Assembly: GCF_009674805.1 (NCBI RefSeq)
Contig: NZ_WKKI01000010.1
Coordinates: 23,639 to 87,638, forward strand
Direction: 5' to 3'
Source: Metabacillus lacus
GTDB taxonomy: Bacteria > Bacillota > Bacilli > Bacillales > Bacillaceae
Length of the DNA stretch: 64,000 nt
Position numbers and translations under genes: made by a program. Position 1 is the stretch's first letter; each line of letters opens with the position of its first letter. Shown in pieces: positions 1-8,409 of the stretch. A model generated the notes under the pieces. The model was not told where the DNA came from. It was given only the letters and a program-made list of their open reading frames with translations, and searched no databases.

Positions 1-321
1 CAGGGAGTTTTCCATGATTTTTCCGCCTTTAATTACCACAATAGGTTCTCCGGTCGTAATCTTTCTGGCTTTCTTTGACTTTATATCAATGTATCCCATG
101 ATAAGAGTAAACAACGCCCAGCCAGCCAAAGCTAGTATTCCGGTTACAAGAGGAATGTTAAAGTTTACTGAAATATTTGCTGCTATAGAACCTATTGCAA
201 TGGCAGATGTGAAGTTAAAGAAGGTCATTTGACTGATTTCCTTCCTTCCCATCAGCCTTGTGAGAACAAACAAAGTAGAAAATGTGACCAATTGCCTGAT
301 CATCAACTCACCAATTCCCAT
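1..321 (-). CDS. DUF421 (YetF/YdfS-like) membrane protein, partial
   Basis: Reading the minus strand from ATG at 321 gives about 107 residues before the window edge cuts the gene. The N-terminus has hydrophobic segments and the family-typical 'TRLMGRKEISQMTFF' followed by 'AIAIGSIAA', then a second hydrophobic stretch and a cytoplasmic part with 'GEPIVVIKGGKIMENSL'. This is the DUF421 family, small inner-membrane proteins with a soluble C-terminal domain; several are found in Bacillus spores or are of unknown role. A GGAGGG site lies 7 nt before the ATG. The C-terminal domain is outside the window, so completeness cannot be judged. Confidence 0.8.
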   Translation of the reverse strand, partial: MGIGELMIRQLVTFSTLFVLTRLMGRKEISQMTFFNFTSAIAIGSIAANISVNFNIPLVTGILALAGWALFTLIMGYIDIKSKKARKITTGEPIVVIKGGKIMENSL

Positions 322-544
322 GCATCTTCCCTCCGTCAAGTTGAGTGTGCAGCACTGCCTCTAATTCCGCTCTTCTCTCAATACTGCCATTATCATTTCC
401 TAAAATTTCGATTGTAACCGGAAAGAAGATAAATAATTGGCTCATTCAGCCAGGGAAAAAGCCTGTTGGCTAAGTTCAAAGTGCAAGAGAATAAGGAACA
501 GCGCGCAAAGTGGCCGACAAATCCAGATTTCATGTTTTTTACGC

Positions 545-571
545 ATTAAAAAACCGCCGGTCAGGCGGTTT
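545..571 (-). terminator. Rho-independent terminator of the yus/thioredoxin-like gene
   Basis: The stem AAACCGCC (551-558) and GGCGGTTT (564-571) with a 5-nt loop is followed on the minus strand by a T run. The stop codon of the upstream gene lies inside the loop. Confidence 0.75.
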
Positions 572-869
572 GCTGCGATATGATTTCTGACAAGTGCTGT
601 ATCGAATGAAAAGCGTATATTTTTTTGACAATAGCACCACTATGAAAAATCAGCAGGCAGGGAACACTTTCAATTTCCCATTGCTTTGCTTCGTTGGGCA
701 AATAATTCAGGTTGCTGCTATATAAATTTGTATCTTTCTGCATTTCTTCAACAACCAGCAGCATTTTCTTGGCTAGCTGGCATGTACCGCACATGGGTGC
801 GAACAAATACAAGAAAAACACTTCATCATCCATATGAGCAGCTATTTCAGGCTGAGTGAGTTCCTTCAT
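561..869 (-). CDS. yusE: Thioredoxin-family protein (YusE-like)
   Basis: A 102-residue thioredoxin-fold protein with a 'FAPMCGTCQLAKK' active site, so the redox pair is CGTC rather than the usual CGPC, and a cis-proline equivalent in 'ESVPCLLIF'. It is predicted to be cytoplasmic. No partner can be named. Its position just after a toprim protein matches B. subtilis yusE-yusF, which supports the name. ATG at 869 has GGGAG 8 nt upstream; a TTG one codon earlier is possible. The gene ends inside its terminator. Confidence 0.8.
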   Translation of the reverse strand: MKELTQPEIAAHMDDEVFFLYLFAPMCGTCQLAKKMLLVVEEMQKDTNLYSSNLNYLPNEAKQWEIESVPCLLIFHSGAIVKKIYAFHSIQHLSEIISQQTA

Positions 870-881
870 CAAACATACTCC

Positions 882-1229
882 CTATAAAAATTTTGCATGA
901 ACATCTATATTGGCACTTAGCAATACCGAAGCCACATGTTGTTCAGGGGCAGAAGCAACTTCTCTGTACATTTTATCAACATATAAATGGGCTGCTTCAG
1001 GAAATTCTCTTTTAAATTGCTTTCTGAGCTTTTCCCCTGCTTCATCAGAATCCACCAAAACAAAAACTTCCATTGAAAATAACTCTTCGATTAGTTCGTC
1101 CAGTCTGGATAAGCTGATAGTACCGTTTGTGCAAATGATCTGAACAGGTTCTTTAATTACGCATTCAACCTTTTTCTTATCAGACTTGCCTTCCACTATA
1201 ATTACTTTTCCAACCTCAACATCTGTCAC
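882..1229 (-). CDS. yusF: Toprim-domain protein (YusF-like)
   Basis: A small stand-alone toprim protein of about 115 residues. The two toprim signatures are visible: the 'IIVEGKSDK' strand with the catalytic-type Glu, and 'VLVDSDEAGEKLRK' with the DxD metal-binding pair. Toprim domains bind metal and act on phosphodiesters in primases, topoisomerases and M5-type nucleases; the exact role of stand-alone YusF proteins is not established. The GTG start at 1229 has AGGTGAT upstream; ATG at 1235 and GTG at 1238 are in frame but lack a good ribosome site. Confidence 0.75.
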   Translation of the reverse strand: MTDVEVGKVIIVEGKSDKKKVECVIKEPVQIICTNGTISLSRLDELIEELFSMEVFVLVDSDEAGEKLRKQFKREFPEAAHLYVDKMYREVASAPEQHVASVLLSANIDVHAKFL

Positions 1230-1305
1230 TGTCATCACCTGAGTTTTCGGCTTTTTCTATATTTTATTCAAGAAGTGATGGTTGTTTCCTCTGACATCTT
1301 CGGGA

Positions 1306-1335
1306 AAATGAAAACAGCAGTGGAAATCCACTGCT
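1306..1335 (-). terminator. Terminator after yusG
   Basis: The hairpin AGCAGTGG/CCACTGCT (1317-1335) is followed on the minus strand by TGTTTTC. It separates yusG from yusF. Confidence 0.55.
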
Positions 1336-1339
1336 AATT

Positions 1340-1585
1340 TCAGCACCAGCCATTCTCGTAATCGCAGTCCACATACTGCTCTTCGCCCTTGGACAATACA
1401 TCAGTATAATGATAAAAGCGATTTTCTTCAAACTGATAGCCATCCTTTAAATTCACCTGGCTGCCTTCGGCTCCGTAAGTCATCTGGCCAATTTGCTCTT
1501 TTTCAACAAACAGCTCCATTTGGCCTTCAATAAACCTGCCTGTTACTCTGTCAGTGATATCTAATTTCTTTTTTTCAAAGCTCAT
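1340..1585 (-). CDS. yusG: YusG-like small protein (DUF2553)
   Basis: An 81-residue soluble, acidic protein of unknown function. The size, the 'DITDRVTGRFIEGQMELF' opening and the location between gcvH and yusF match YusG (DUF2553) of Bacillus. No catalytic motif is visible. The GGGGG ribosome site sits next to a 9-bp stem (1588-1596 with 1615-1623) that could partly cover it. The gene follows gcvH by 57 nt and is probably co-transcribed with it. Confidence 0.75.
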   Translation of the reverse strand: MSFEKKKLDITDRVTGRFIEGQMELFVEKEQIGQMTYGAEGSQVNLKDGYQFEENRFYHYTDVLSKGEEQYVDCDYENGWC

Positions 1586-1642
1586 ATGATGGGCACCCCC
1601 TGTTTTATTAGTAGAGTGCCCATCTTCTTTTACATCATGCTG

Positions 1643-2026
1643 TTAGTCTTCTTTAATCATTTCTTCGTATTGTTCTGCAGTCATCAGATTATCAATATCT
1701 GCAGCATCTGCTGGTTCCACAACGATCATCCATGCTTTTTCATAAGGGGATTCATTGACAAACTCAGGGCTGTCATCCAGGTCTTCATTAACTTCTACAA
1801 CTGTTCCGCTGATTGGCGCGTACAATTCTGATACTGTTTTAACAGACTCCACGCTGCCGAAAGGCTCGTCAGCTTTAATTTCATCGCCTACTTCAGGCAG
1901 TTCAACGAACACGATATCGCCAAGCTCTGACTGTGCAAAGTCTGTGATACCCACTCGAACTTTTTCTCCTTCTGTTTTTACCCACTCATGTTCTTCGGAA
2001 TATCTTAATTCTTTTGGTGTGTTCAT
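1643..2026 (-). CDS. gcvH: Glycine cleavage system H protein
   Basis: A 127-residue H protein: the lipoylated carrier that shuttles the aminomethyl group between P, T and L proteins of glycine cleavage. In Bacillus and relatives it is also the platform on which octanoyl/lipoyl groups are assembled and passed on to other dehydrogenases. The lipoyl-lysine motif '[11 protein letters not shown]' puts the modified Lys at about residue 63. The start at 2026 has GGAGGG 6 nt upstream and gives the usual '[16 protein letters not shown]' N-terminus; an upstream extension to 2050 is unlikely. P, T and L genes are not in the window, as in B. subtilis. Confidence 0.95.
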   Translation of the reverse strand: MNTPKELRYSEEHEWVKTEGEKVRVGITDFAQSELGDIVFVELPEVGDEIKADEPFGSVESVKTVSELYAPISGTVVEVNEDLDDSPEFVNESPYEKAWMIVVEPADAADIDNLMTAEQYEEMIKED

Positions 2027-2089
2027 TGTAATCCCTCCAGCTTTTATCATTCATTATTATAGTGAAAAGACACCTTTTGGGTCCTTTTC

Positions 2090-2449
2090 TTAAGAGTTCC
2101 ACGCCTGATTATAGTCTTCCTCTTTGAATCCCACGGTTACTTTTTCTCCATCTGTGACAATCGGCCTTTTGATCAACATGCCGTCAGTCGCTAAAAGATT
2201 CAGCTGTTCATCTTCCGTCATGTCCGGAAGCTTGTCCTTTAAGCCCAGCTGCCTGTATTTCTGGCCGCTCGTGTTAAAGAATTTTTTCAGCTGGAGCCCG
2301 CTGTTTTGATACATTTCCTTCAGCTCTTCCACTGATGGGGGATTTTCAGCTATATGTACTTCTTTCGTCTCTATCCCGTGGTTTTCAAACCATTTTTTTG
2401 CGTTCCTGCATGTCCCGCATTTTGGATATAAATAAAACGTTAATGCCAT
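2090..2449 (-). CDS. yusI: Spx/ArsC-family thioredoxin-fold protein (YusI-like)
   Basis: A 119-residue protein of the ArsC/Spx/MgsR fold. A redox-type CGTC lies at residues 11-14 in 'YPKCGTCRNAKKW', and the family motif 'KRPIVTDGEKVTVGF' is near residue 93, with Arg-Pro as in arsenate-reductase-like proteins. The family includes arsenate reductases and RNA-polymerase-binding regulators. YusI has no settled function and no arsenic genes are nearby, so neither role is claimed. Order next to gcvH and fadE matches B. subtilis. Confidence 0.85.
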   Translation of the reverse strand: MALTFYLYPKCGTCRNAKKWFENHGIETKEVHIAENPPSVEELKEMYQNSGLQLKKFFNTSGQKYRQLGLKDKLPDMTEDEQLNLLATDGMLIKRPIVTDGEKVTVGFKEEDYNQAWNS

Positions 2450-2583
2450 ATTTTTATCACCACCAGGCTAATTATTCCACTTTTCTATACTATCATATTC
2501 ACTGCTCTCTAGCATACTATTTACAATTTCAAGATATAGTATTTGCCTTGGAGGTTCATTGCATTCCAAACATTGCTTAGATA

Positions 2584-2622
2584 GAAAAAAGGTCATCCCG
2601 GGCTTGAACTCAGGATGACCTT
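2584..2622 (-). terminator. Terminator of the fadNAE operon
   Basis: A 10-bp stem AAGGTCATCC/GGATGACCTT (2589-2598 with 2613-2622) is followed on the minus strand by TTTTTTC, 33 nt beyond the fadE stop. Confidence 0.85.
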
Positions 2623-2654
2623 CGCAGTGTGGCTTTTAGCCAGCTGTCTCTCTC

Positions 2655-4439
2655 TTACAATGCGTATTTTTCTGCATCAAACAGCACGGCAGCAATTTCG
2701 CGTTTTTTTGCAATTACATTGATTGGAGTATGTCGTGTAAACTTTCTCAATGCGGAGATCATCATTCTTAATGAATCACCGGATTCAATTGCAACAAGTG
2801 ATTCTTTTGCATGTGCTTCGATTTCATTAAAGGCTTCCTGACAGAACACCTGAGTATAAAGCAGTTTTTGGCTGTTTTTTCCTTCGCCGGACTTTGCAAT
2901 TCCTTTTTCCGTACGAAGAATCGCTGATTCCATTGCATATACATTGCTAATAATATCCGCAATGTTTACCAAAACCTCTTGCTCCTTTTGAATGTCAGTT
3001 CCATACTTTTGCGCTGCAAGACCGGCGATCATCAAGCCGATTTTTTTAGCGTTTTTCAAAAGATGCTTTTCCTGCTCAAGAAGTCCATCTCCAACTTCTT
3101 CAGGCATGAGCATCATCAGCTCTTCTTGAAGAGCCTGAGCTTTTTGCAGAAGAGGAAGTTCTCCTTTCATTGCTTTGCGCAGAAATGTTCCAGGCACGAG
3201 GAGACGGTTAATTTCATTTGTACCCTCAAAAATTCTGTTGATACGGGAGTCACGGTAAGCCCGTTCTACTTCATATTCCTGCATAAAGCCGTAGCCGCCA
3301 TGAATTTGAACGCCTTCATCCACTACATAATCCAATGTTTCTGAACCAAATACTTTATTCAGAGAGCACTCAATCGCATATTCTGCAATTGACTCTGCAA
3401 CCGCACGGCCATCCTTCACTTCTTCAGGTGATAATTTGCTCATTCTGTCTTCAAATAATCCTACTGTACGGTAGACGGAACTTTCCATCGCATAAAGCTT
3501 TGAAGCCATATTCGCAGCCTTTTCCTGAATGAGCGAGAACTTAGAGATCGGCGTTTTAAATTGCTGACGCTGATTTGCATATTGAAGGGAAACCTCCAGA
3601 ATGCGCTTTGACCCGCCGATCGTTCCAACCGCAAGCTTATAGCGGCCAATATTCAGGATATTGAAGGCAATCACATGCCCTTTGCCAAGCTCACCCAGAA
3701 GGTTCTCTTTCGGCACAAGTGCATCTTCCAGAATCAGTGTTCTTGTGGAAGATCCTTTGATGCCCATTTTCTTTTCCTCAGGTCCAGTGGAAACTCCTTC
3801 ATACTCTTTTTCAACGATAAAGGCTGAAAAATGTTCTCCGTCCACCTTCGCATACACGATGAAAACGTCTGCGAAGCCTGAATTCGTGATCCACTGCTTT
3901 TCACCATTAATCACGTAATGAGTGCCTTCTGAATTTAAACGGGCTGTTGCTTTCGCACCCAGTGCATCTGATCCTGAACCCGGTTCAGTTAAAGCATAAG
4001 CTGCAATTTTTTCTCCAACCGCCAGGTCAGGCAGATATTTCTGTTTTTGATCTTCGTTTCCGAAAAGAACGATTGGCAATGACCCAATTCCTACGTGAGC
4101 TCCATACGATAAAGAGAAGCTGCCAGCTCTCGCAAACTTTTCTGTAATCAGGGCTGAACTGATCTTATCCAGTCCAAGACCGCCATACTCTTCAGGAACA
4201 TCCGCCCCAAGAAGTCCTAGCTCTCCTGCTTGTTTTAAAAGCTTTACAGATTTCTCAAACTGATGATTTTCAATATCTTCAAGCTCGGGAAGCACATCAT
4301 TTACAACAAATTCTTCTGTTGTTCTTGCAATCAGTTTATGTTCGTCTGTAAAATCTTCAGGAGTATACACACTCTCAAATGGAACATCCTCTATTAAAAA
4401 ACTTCCGCCCTTTACCAATGATTCCGATGCTTTTGCCAT
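2655..4439 (-). CDS. fadE: Acyl-CoA dehydrogenase
   Basis: A 594-residue FAD-dependent acyl-CoA dehydrogenase that carries out the first step of fatty-acid beta-oxidation (acyl-CoA to trans-2-enoyl-CoA). The N-terminal helical domain leads to the FAD-binding signatures 'YALTEPGSGSDA' (about residue 148) and 'WITNSGFADVFIVYAK'. The catalytic Glu is in 'RIFEGTNEI' (about residue 405). It is about 200 residues longer than medium-chain enzymes because of a C-terminal extension seen in the Bacillus FadE and VLCAD types. It is the last gene of fadN-fadA-fadE and should be repressed by FadR through the operator ahead of fadN. Confidence 0.95.
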   Translation of the reverse strand: MAKASESLVKGGSFLIEDVPFESVYTPEDFTDEHKLIARTTEEFVVNDVLPELEDIENHQFEKSVKLLKQAGELGLLGADVPEEYGGLGLDKISSALITEKFARAGSFSLSYGAHVGIGSLPIVLFGNEDQKQKYLPDLAVGEKIAAYALTEPGSGSDALGAKATARLNSEGTHYVINGEKQWITNSGFADVFIVYAKVDGEHFSAFIVEKEYEGVSTGPEEKKMGIKGSSTRTLILEDALVPKENLLGELGKGHVIAFNILNIGRYKLAVGTIGGSKRILEVSLQYANQRQQFKTPISKFSLIQEKAANMASKLYAMESSVYRTVGLFEDRMSKLSPEEVKDGRAVAESIAEYAIECSLNKVFGSETLDYVVDEGVQIHGGYGFMQEYEVERAYRDSRINRIFEGTNEINRLLVPGTFLRKAMKGELPLLQKAQALQEELMMLMPEEVGDGLLEQEKHLLKNAKKIGLMIAGLAAQKYGTDIQKEQEVLVNIADIISNVYAMESAILRTEKGIAKSGEGKNSQKLLYTQVFCQEAFNEIEAHAKESLVAIESGDSLRMMISALRKFTRHTPINVIAKKREIAAVLFDAEKYAL

Positions 4440-4461
4440 CCTTCATTCCCCCATTTTTGGA

Positions 4462-5637
4462 TTATAGTAATTCAAATACGCCAGCAGCTCCCATGCCTCC
4501 GCCAATACACATGGTCACAACTCCAAACTGCTCATTTCTGCGTTTTAATTCATGTATAAGAGAAAGTGTAAGCTTTGATCCTGTACAGCCAAGCGGATGG
4601 CCAAGCGCGATCGCTCCTCCATTTACATTCACTCTGTCTTCATTCAGCCCAAGTTCCCTGATGACCTGTATCGACTGTGAAGCAAACGCCTCATTCAGTT
4701 CAAACAAATCAATATCCGATAAACTTAAGCCTGCAAGTTTAAGGGCCTTTGGAATAGCTGCCACAGGACCGATCCCCATGACTTCCGGCGGCACTCCGCC
4801 TACTGCGAACGAACGGAATTTTGCCAGGGGCTGAAGTCCCAATGCTTCCGCCTTTTCCCGGTCCATGACCATTACAGCAGCCGCACCATCACTCGTTTGT
4901 GAAGAGTTCCCCGCTGTTACGGAACCTTTTGCTGCAAAGGCAGGCTTAAGCTTCGCCAGAATTTCCGCAGTTGTTCCCTCCCGGACACCTTCATCCTTTG
5001 AAAATATTATCGTTCTTTCCTGAAGCTTATGGTCATCCCCGACTGTACGTACAGGCACATTCACTTCCACAATTTCATCATCAAACTTTCCTGCAGCAAT
5101 TGCCGCCGCCGCACGCTTATGACTTCTTACTGCAAACGCATCCTGATCTTCCCTGCTGACTCCGAATTTGCCAGCAACCTGCTCGGCAGTATGACCCATG
5201 CTCATATAGTAAGCCGGAGCAGACTCAGCGAGCTTGACGTTAGGACGGACAGTATGACCCATCATCGGCACAAGGCTCATGGATTCCGCTCCTCCCGCGA
5301 TAACAGTATCTGCATGGCCCAGCATAATTTTTTCTGCTGCATAAGCAATACTTTGAAGGCCGGAAGAACAGTATCTGTTGATTGTAATGCCCGGCACATC
5401 ATGTGAAAGACCAGCCAGAGCGCCAATGTTTCTCGCCATGTTAAGCCCCTGCTCTGCCTCTGGCATTGCACATCCAAAAATCACATCATCAATATTTCCT
5501 TCGTAGCCGCCGGCCCGCTTTAACGTTTCTTTGACAACCAGCGCCCCCAAATCGTCAGGCCTGACCTGCGCGAGCGTTCCTTTTTTTGCTCTTCCAACAG
5601 GTGTCCGCGCTCCTGCTACTATGACCGCTTCCCTCAT
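4462..5637 (-). CDS. fadA: Acetyl-CoA C-acyltransferase (3-ketoacyl-CoA thiolase)
   Basis: A 391-residue thiolase, the last step of beta-oxidation (3-ketoacyl-CoA plus CoA to acetyl-CoA plus a shortened acyl-CoA). The nucleophilic Cys is at about residue 90 in '[10 protein letters not shown]'. The second signature '[17 protein letters not shown]' has the catalytic His, and the third, '[12 protein letters not shown]', has the acid/base Cys. Length is normal. The start is preceded by GGGGGAAGG. It lies 15 nt after fadN and 22 nt before fadE in one operon. Confidence 0.96.
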   Translation of the reverse strand: MREAVIVAGARTPVGRAKKGTLAQVRPDDLGALVVKETLKRAGGYEGNIDDVIFGCAMPEAEQGLNMARNIGALAGLSHDVPGITINRYCSSGLQSIAYAAEKIMLGHADTVIAGGAESMSLVPMMGHTVRPNVKLAESAPAYYMSMGHTAEQVAGKFGVSREDQDAFAVRSHKRAAAAIAAGKFDDEIVEVNVPVRTVGDDHKLQERTIIFSKDEGVREGTTAEILAKLKPAFAAKGSVTAGNSSQTSDGAAAVMVMDREKAEALGLQPLAKFRSFAVGGVPPEVMGIGPVAAIPKALKLAGLSLSDIDLFELNEAFASQSIQVIRELGLNEDRVNVNGGAIALGHPLGCTGSKLTLSLIHELKRRNEQFGVVTMCIGGGMGAAGVFELL

Positions 5638-5652
5638 TGAACCTTCCCCCTT

Positions 5653-8037
5653 TTAGTTGCGTAATGGCTTTCCTTTAACAAGCATAAATTGCATCCGCTG
5701 CTGTGATTTTTGCTCAGCTACCAAGCTTAGAAATGCTTCTTTTTCCAGTTCTAATAAATATTGTTCATCAACCAGCGTTCCAAATGGAACCTTGCCTCCA
5801 GCTATTACAAATGCGAGCTTTTTAGCAATTTTCAAGTCATGCTCTGAAATATATCCTGATAAATGCATGGCTTCCGCTCCAAGAAGGAGGGCAGCATAGC
5901 CGGTTTCCCCTACTACCGGAACCTTTTTGCGAACCGGCGGCTGATAGCCTTTTTCCGCTAATTCAAGAACAGCCTGTTTCGCATCATACAGCAGGTGATC
6001 ACCGTTAAAACTAATGCTGTCTTGAGCATTCAGGAACGCGTTGTCCCTTGCTTCTGCAGCTGACGTAGAAACCTTAGCCATGGCGATTGTTTCAAACACT
6101 TTATTTGCAACATTTTGCAGATCGTATTCTATTCCTTCCGGAAGGCTGTTTAGATGTTTAATATATAACTCTTTATTGCCTCCCCCTCCAGGAATGAGTC
6201 CGACACCCGCTTCGACAAGCCCCATGTATGTCTCGCTTGAAGCCTGAATTTTGCTGGCAGGCAGACAAATTTCCGCTCCCCCGCCCAGCGTCATGCCGAA
6301 TGGTGCGGCAACGACAGGCTTTGGACTGTATTTAATTTTCATCATTGCCTGCTGAAAATGTTTAACAACCATATCAATTTCAAAATAATTGTCATCCTGT
6401 GCTTCCATTAAAATCATGGCAAGGTTGGCGCCGACACAGAAGTTTTTGCCTTGATTCCCGATCACAAGCCCTTTGTAATTCCGGTCAACTTCATCTATTG
6501 CAAAGTTGATCATCTGGACGATATCAAGGCCGATTGAATTATTAGGAGAATGGAATTCTAAAAGGGCAACTCCATCTCCCAAATCAATTAAGCTTGCACC
6601 GCTGTTCTTTTTAATCACGCCGTTTTTCTCTTTCAGCACTTTTAAGTTCAATGCCTTTTCATTTTCTGCCGCTCTTCTGTATTCTCCTTGATGATAGTAA
6701 AACGTCTCGCCATTTTCTTTTATATAAAAAGAGCTGTTGCCCTTCTCAAGCATGTCGAGAATCCACCCCGGAACCTCACGATCTTCAGCCTGAAGCTTGC
6801 GGACTGATTTTTCAATACCGATGCTGTCCCAAATTTCAAACGGTCCTTTTTCCCAGCCAAATCCCCACTTCATTGCCTGATCAACAGCAACGATGTCATC
6901 AGCGATTTCTCCAAGAAGCTCTGCTGAATAGATGAGTGAAGGCATTGTAATATTCCAAAGAAGTGATCCTGCTTTATCATCACTATATAAAAGCGCTTTC
7001 AGTTTGCTGCCTGTTCCTTTAGCTTGTTTTGCAGCTTCTACAGATGCGGCTTTTAATTTCTTTCTAGGCTGATACTCCAATGTCCCCGGGTTCAGCTCCA
7101 GTATTTCTTTGCCCTCCTTTTTATAAAAGCCCTGTCCGGATTTGCTTCCATACCAGCCATTCTCCAGCATTTCTTTCAAAAAGTCGGGTAAATCAAAAAC
7201 TGCTTTTTCTGCTCCTTCTACCTGATCAAACACATTTTTGGCAACATGCGCGAAGGTATCAAGACCGACAACATCAAGCGTTCTGAACGTAGCACTCTTC
7301 GGCCTGCCAATTAAAGGTCCGGTAACAGAGTCGACTTCCCCTACACTGTAATCTCCCTTCAGCATTTCCTGCACTGTAACAAGCAGCCCGTAAGTCCCGA
7401 TACGGTTGGCAATAAAGTTAGGCGTGTCCTTTGCTTCTACCACACCTTTACCTAGTACATCCTCGCCGAACTTCTTCATAAATGAAAGAACTTCAGCGTC
7501 GGTATCTTTTGTCGGTATCACTTCCAGAAGCTTTAAGTAACGTGGAGGGTTGAAAAAATGTGTTCCTAAAAAGTGCTTTTTAAAGTCTTCTGATCTCCCT
7601 TCTGACATTGCTTCAACGGAAATGCCTGATGTATTGGAGCTGACAATGCTCCCCTGCTTTCTATGTTCATCAACCTGTGAGAAAACCTTATGCTTTACAT
7701 CTAGATTTTCAACAACTACTTCTATAATCCAGTCAGCCTCTGAAAGCCTGCTCATATCATCTTCAAAATTTCCAGCCTCGATCAACTCAAGATTTCCTTT
7801 TCTCGTAAGCGGTGCCGGCTTTTGTTTTACAAGCTTGTCTATTGATTTTCTTGCAATGGAGTTTCTGACAGACTTGTCATTCAGTGACAAACCCTTCTCT
7901 TCATCTTCTTTCGATAATTCACGGGGGACTATATCAAGTAATAGTACAGGAATTCCTATATTAGCCAAGTGTGCTGCAATACCAGACCCCATAACTCCCG
8001 AACCTAATACTGCGGCTTTTTTAATTTGCTGGACCAT
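5653..8037 (-). CDS. fadN: 3-hydroxyacyl-CoA dehydrogenase / enoyl-CoA hydratase
   Basis: A bifunctional beta-oxidation enzyme of 794 residues. The N-terminal NAD-binding Rossmann domain starts with 'AAVLGSGVMGSGIAAHL', followed by the 3-hydroxyacyl-CoA dehydrogenase region with 'GTHFFNPPRYLKLLEVIP'. The C-terminal third is a crotonase-like enoyl-CoA hydratase domain ('KGLVIGNQGKNFCVGANL', 'GMTLGGGAEICLPASKIQ'). This order is the reverse of E. coli FadB and matches Bacillus FadN. The start at 8037 is chosen because GGAGGG precedes it and the protein then begins at the Rossmann strand; a longer reading to 8079 would run over the FadR operator. Confidence 0.95.
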   Translation of the reverse strand: MVQQIKKAAVLGSGVMGSGIAAHLANIGIPVLLLDIVPRELSKEDEEKGLSLNDKSVRNSIARKSIDKLVKQKPAPLTRKGNLELIEAGNFEDDMSRLSEADWIIEVVVENLDVKHKVFSQVDEHRKQGSIVSSNTSGISVEAMSEGRSEDFKKHFLGTHFFNPPRYLKLLEVIPTKDTDAEVLSFMKKFGEDVLGKGVVEAKDTPNFIANRIGTYGLLVTVQEMLKGDYSVGEVDSVTGPLIGRPKSATFRTLDVVGLDTFAHVAKNVFDQVEGAEKAVFDLPDFLKEMLENGWYGSKSGQGFYKKEGKEILELNPGTLEYQPRKKLKAASVEAAKQAKGTGSKLKALLYSDDKAGSLLWNITMPSLIYSAELLGEIADDIVAVDQAMKWGFGWEKGPFEIWDSIGIEKSVRKLQAEDREVPGWILDMLEKGNSSFYIKENGETFYYHQGEYRRAAENEKALNLKVLKEKNGVIKKNSGASLIDLGDGVALLEFHSPNNSIGLDIVQMINFAIDEVDRNYKGLVIGNQGKNFCVGANLAMILMEAQDDNYFEIDMVVKHFQQAMMKIKYSPKPVVAAPFGMTLGGGAEICLPASKIQASSETYMGLVEAGVGLIPGGGGNKELYIKHLNSLPEGIEYDLQNVANKVFETIAMAKVSTSAAEARDNAFLNAQDSISFNGDHLLYDAKQAVLELAEKGYQPPVRKKVPVVGETGYAALLLGAEAMHLSGYISEHDLKIAKKLAFVIAGGKVPFGTLVDEQYLLELEKEAFLSLVAEQKSQQRMQFMLVKGKPLRN

Positions 8038-8060
8038 CGCATTCTCTCCCTCCAGATTTT

Positions 8061-8078
8061 TGAATGAACACTCATTCA
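8061..8078 (-). promoter_or_regulatory. FadR operator of fadNAE
   Basis: The perfect palindrome-like TGAATGAACACTCATTCA matches the Bacillus FadR box TGAATGANTANTCATTCA in both arms. It lies 24 nt before the fadN start and downstream of the predicted promoter, so bound FadR would block transcription until long-chain acyl-CoA releases it. Confidence 0.9.
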
Positions 8079-8120
8079 TTTTTTAATGAAAAAAAATGAA
8101 GAATCTCTTCTCTACTTACT

Positions 8121-8149
8121 AATATAAAATATTTAGAAAATTTGTTCAA
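8121..8149 (-). promoter_or_regulatory. Predicted sigma-A promoter of fadNAE
   Basis: On the minus strand TTGAAC (8144-8149) and TATATT (8121-8126) are separated by 17 nt. Transcription would start near 8114, about 36 nt upstream of the FadR box. Confidence 0.65.
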
Positions 8150-8223
8150 GCAAATTTATGCAAAAATTATTTTTAGGATGGATAAAAAGCTGCAGGGCAA
8201 GGTTAAATACAGGAGGTGACAAA

Positions 8224-8370
8224 ATGGCCAAATTGAAAAGTAATCCATCAAAAGCTGGAGTGAGCGCAGCGAGTGTCAAAGGAAACGCGGGTCCTACTCA
8301 TCTTGAAGATACCAATAAAAAAACCAGCAGTAATCAGCAGTATAAAAAACACAATATGGATCATTCATAA
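8224..8370 (+). CDS. yuzL: YuzL-family small protein
   Basis: A 48-residue basic protein opening 'MAKLKSNPSKAGVSAASVKG', with 'GNAGPT' and a hydrophilic Gln/Lys-rich tail. This is the YuzL family, short proteins seen in Bacillus and located between fadM and fadN in B. subtilis as here. Its function is unknown; the composition resembles small spore proteins but no direct evidence supports that. The start is set by AGGAGGTG at 8211-8218; an upstream in-frame ATG at 8158 has no ribosome site. Confidence 0.8.
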   Translation: MAKLKSNPSKAGVSAASVKGNAGPTHLEDTNKKTSSNQQYKKHNMDHS

Positions 8371-8400
8371 AGAAAAGAAGCTGCCGGGAATCCCGGCAGC
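8371..8400. terminator. Shared hairpin between yuzL and fadM
   Basis: GCTGCCGGGA (8380-8389) pairs with TCCCGGCAGC (8391-8400). The minus side is followed by CTTCTTTTCT and the plus side by a weak T run, so it can serve the convergent genes, better for the minus strand. Confidence 0.55.
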
Positions 8401-8409
8401 TATCACATG

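Noticed and set aside
4379..4834. 151-residue plus-strand frame opposite fadA/fadE
   Set aside because: It is a shadow of two clear thiolase and dehydrogenase genes.
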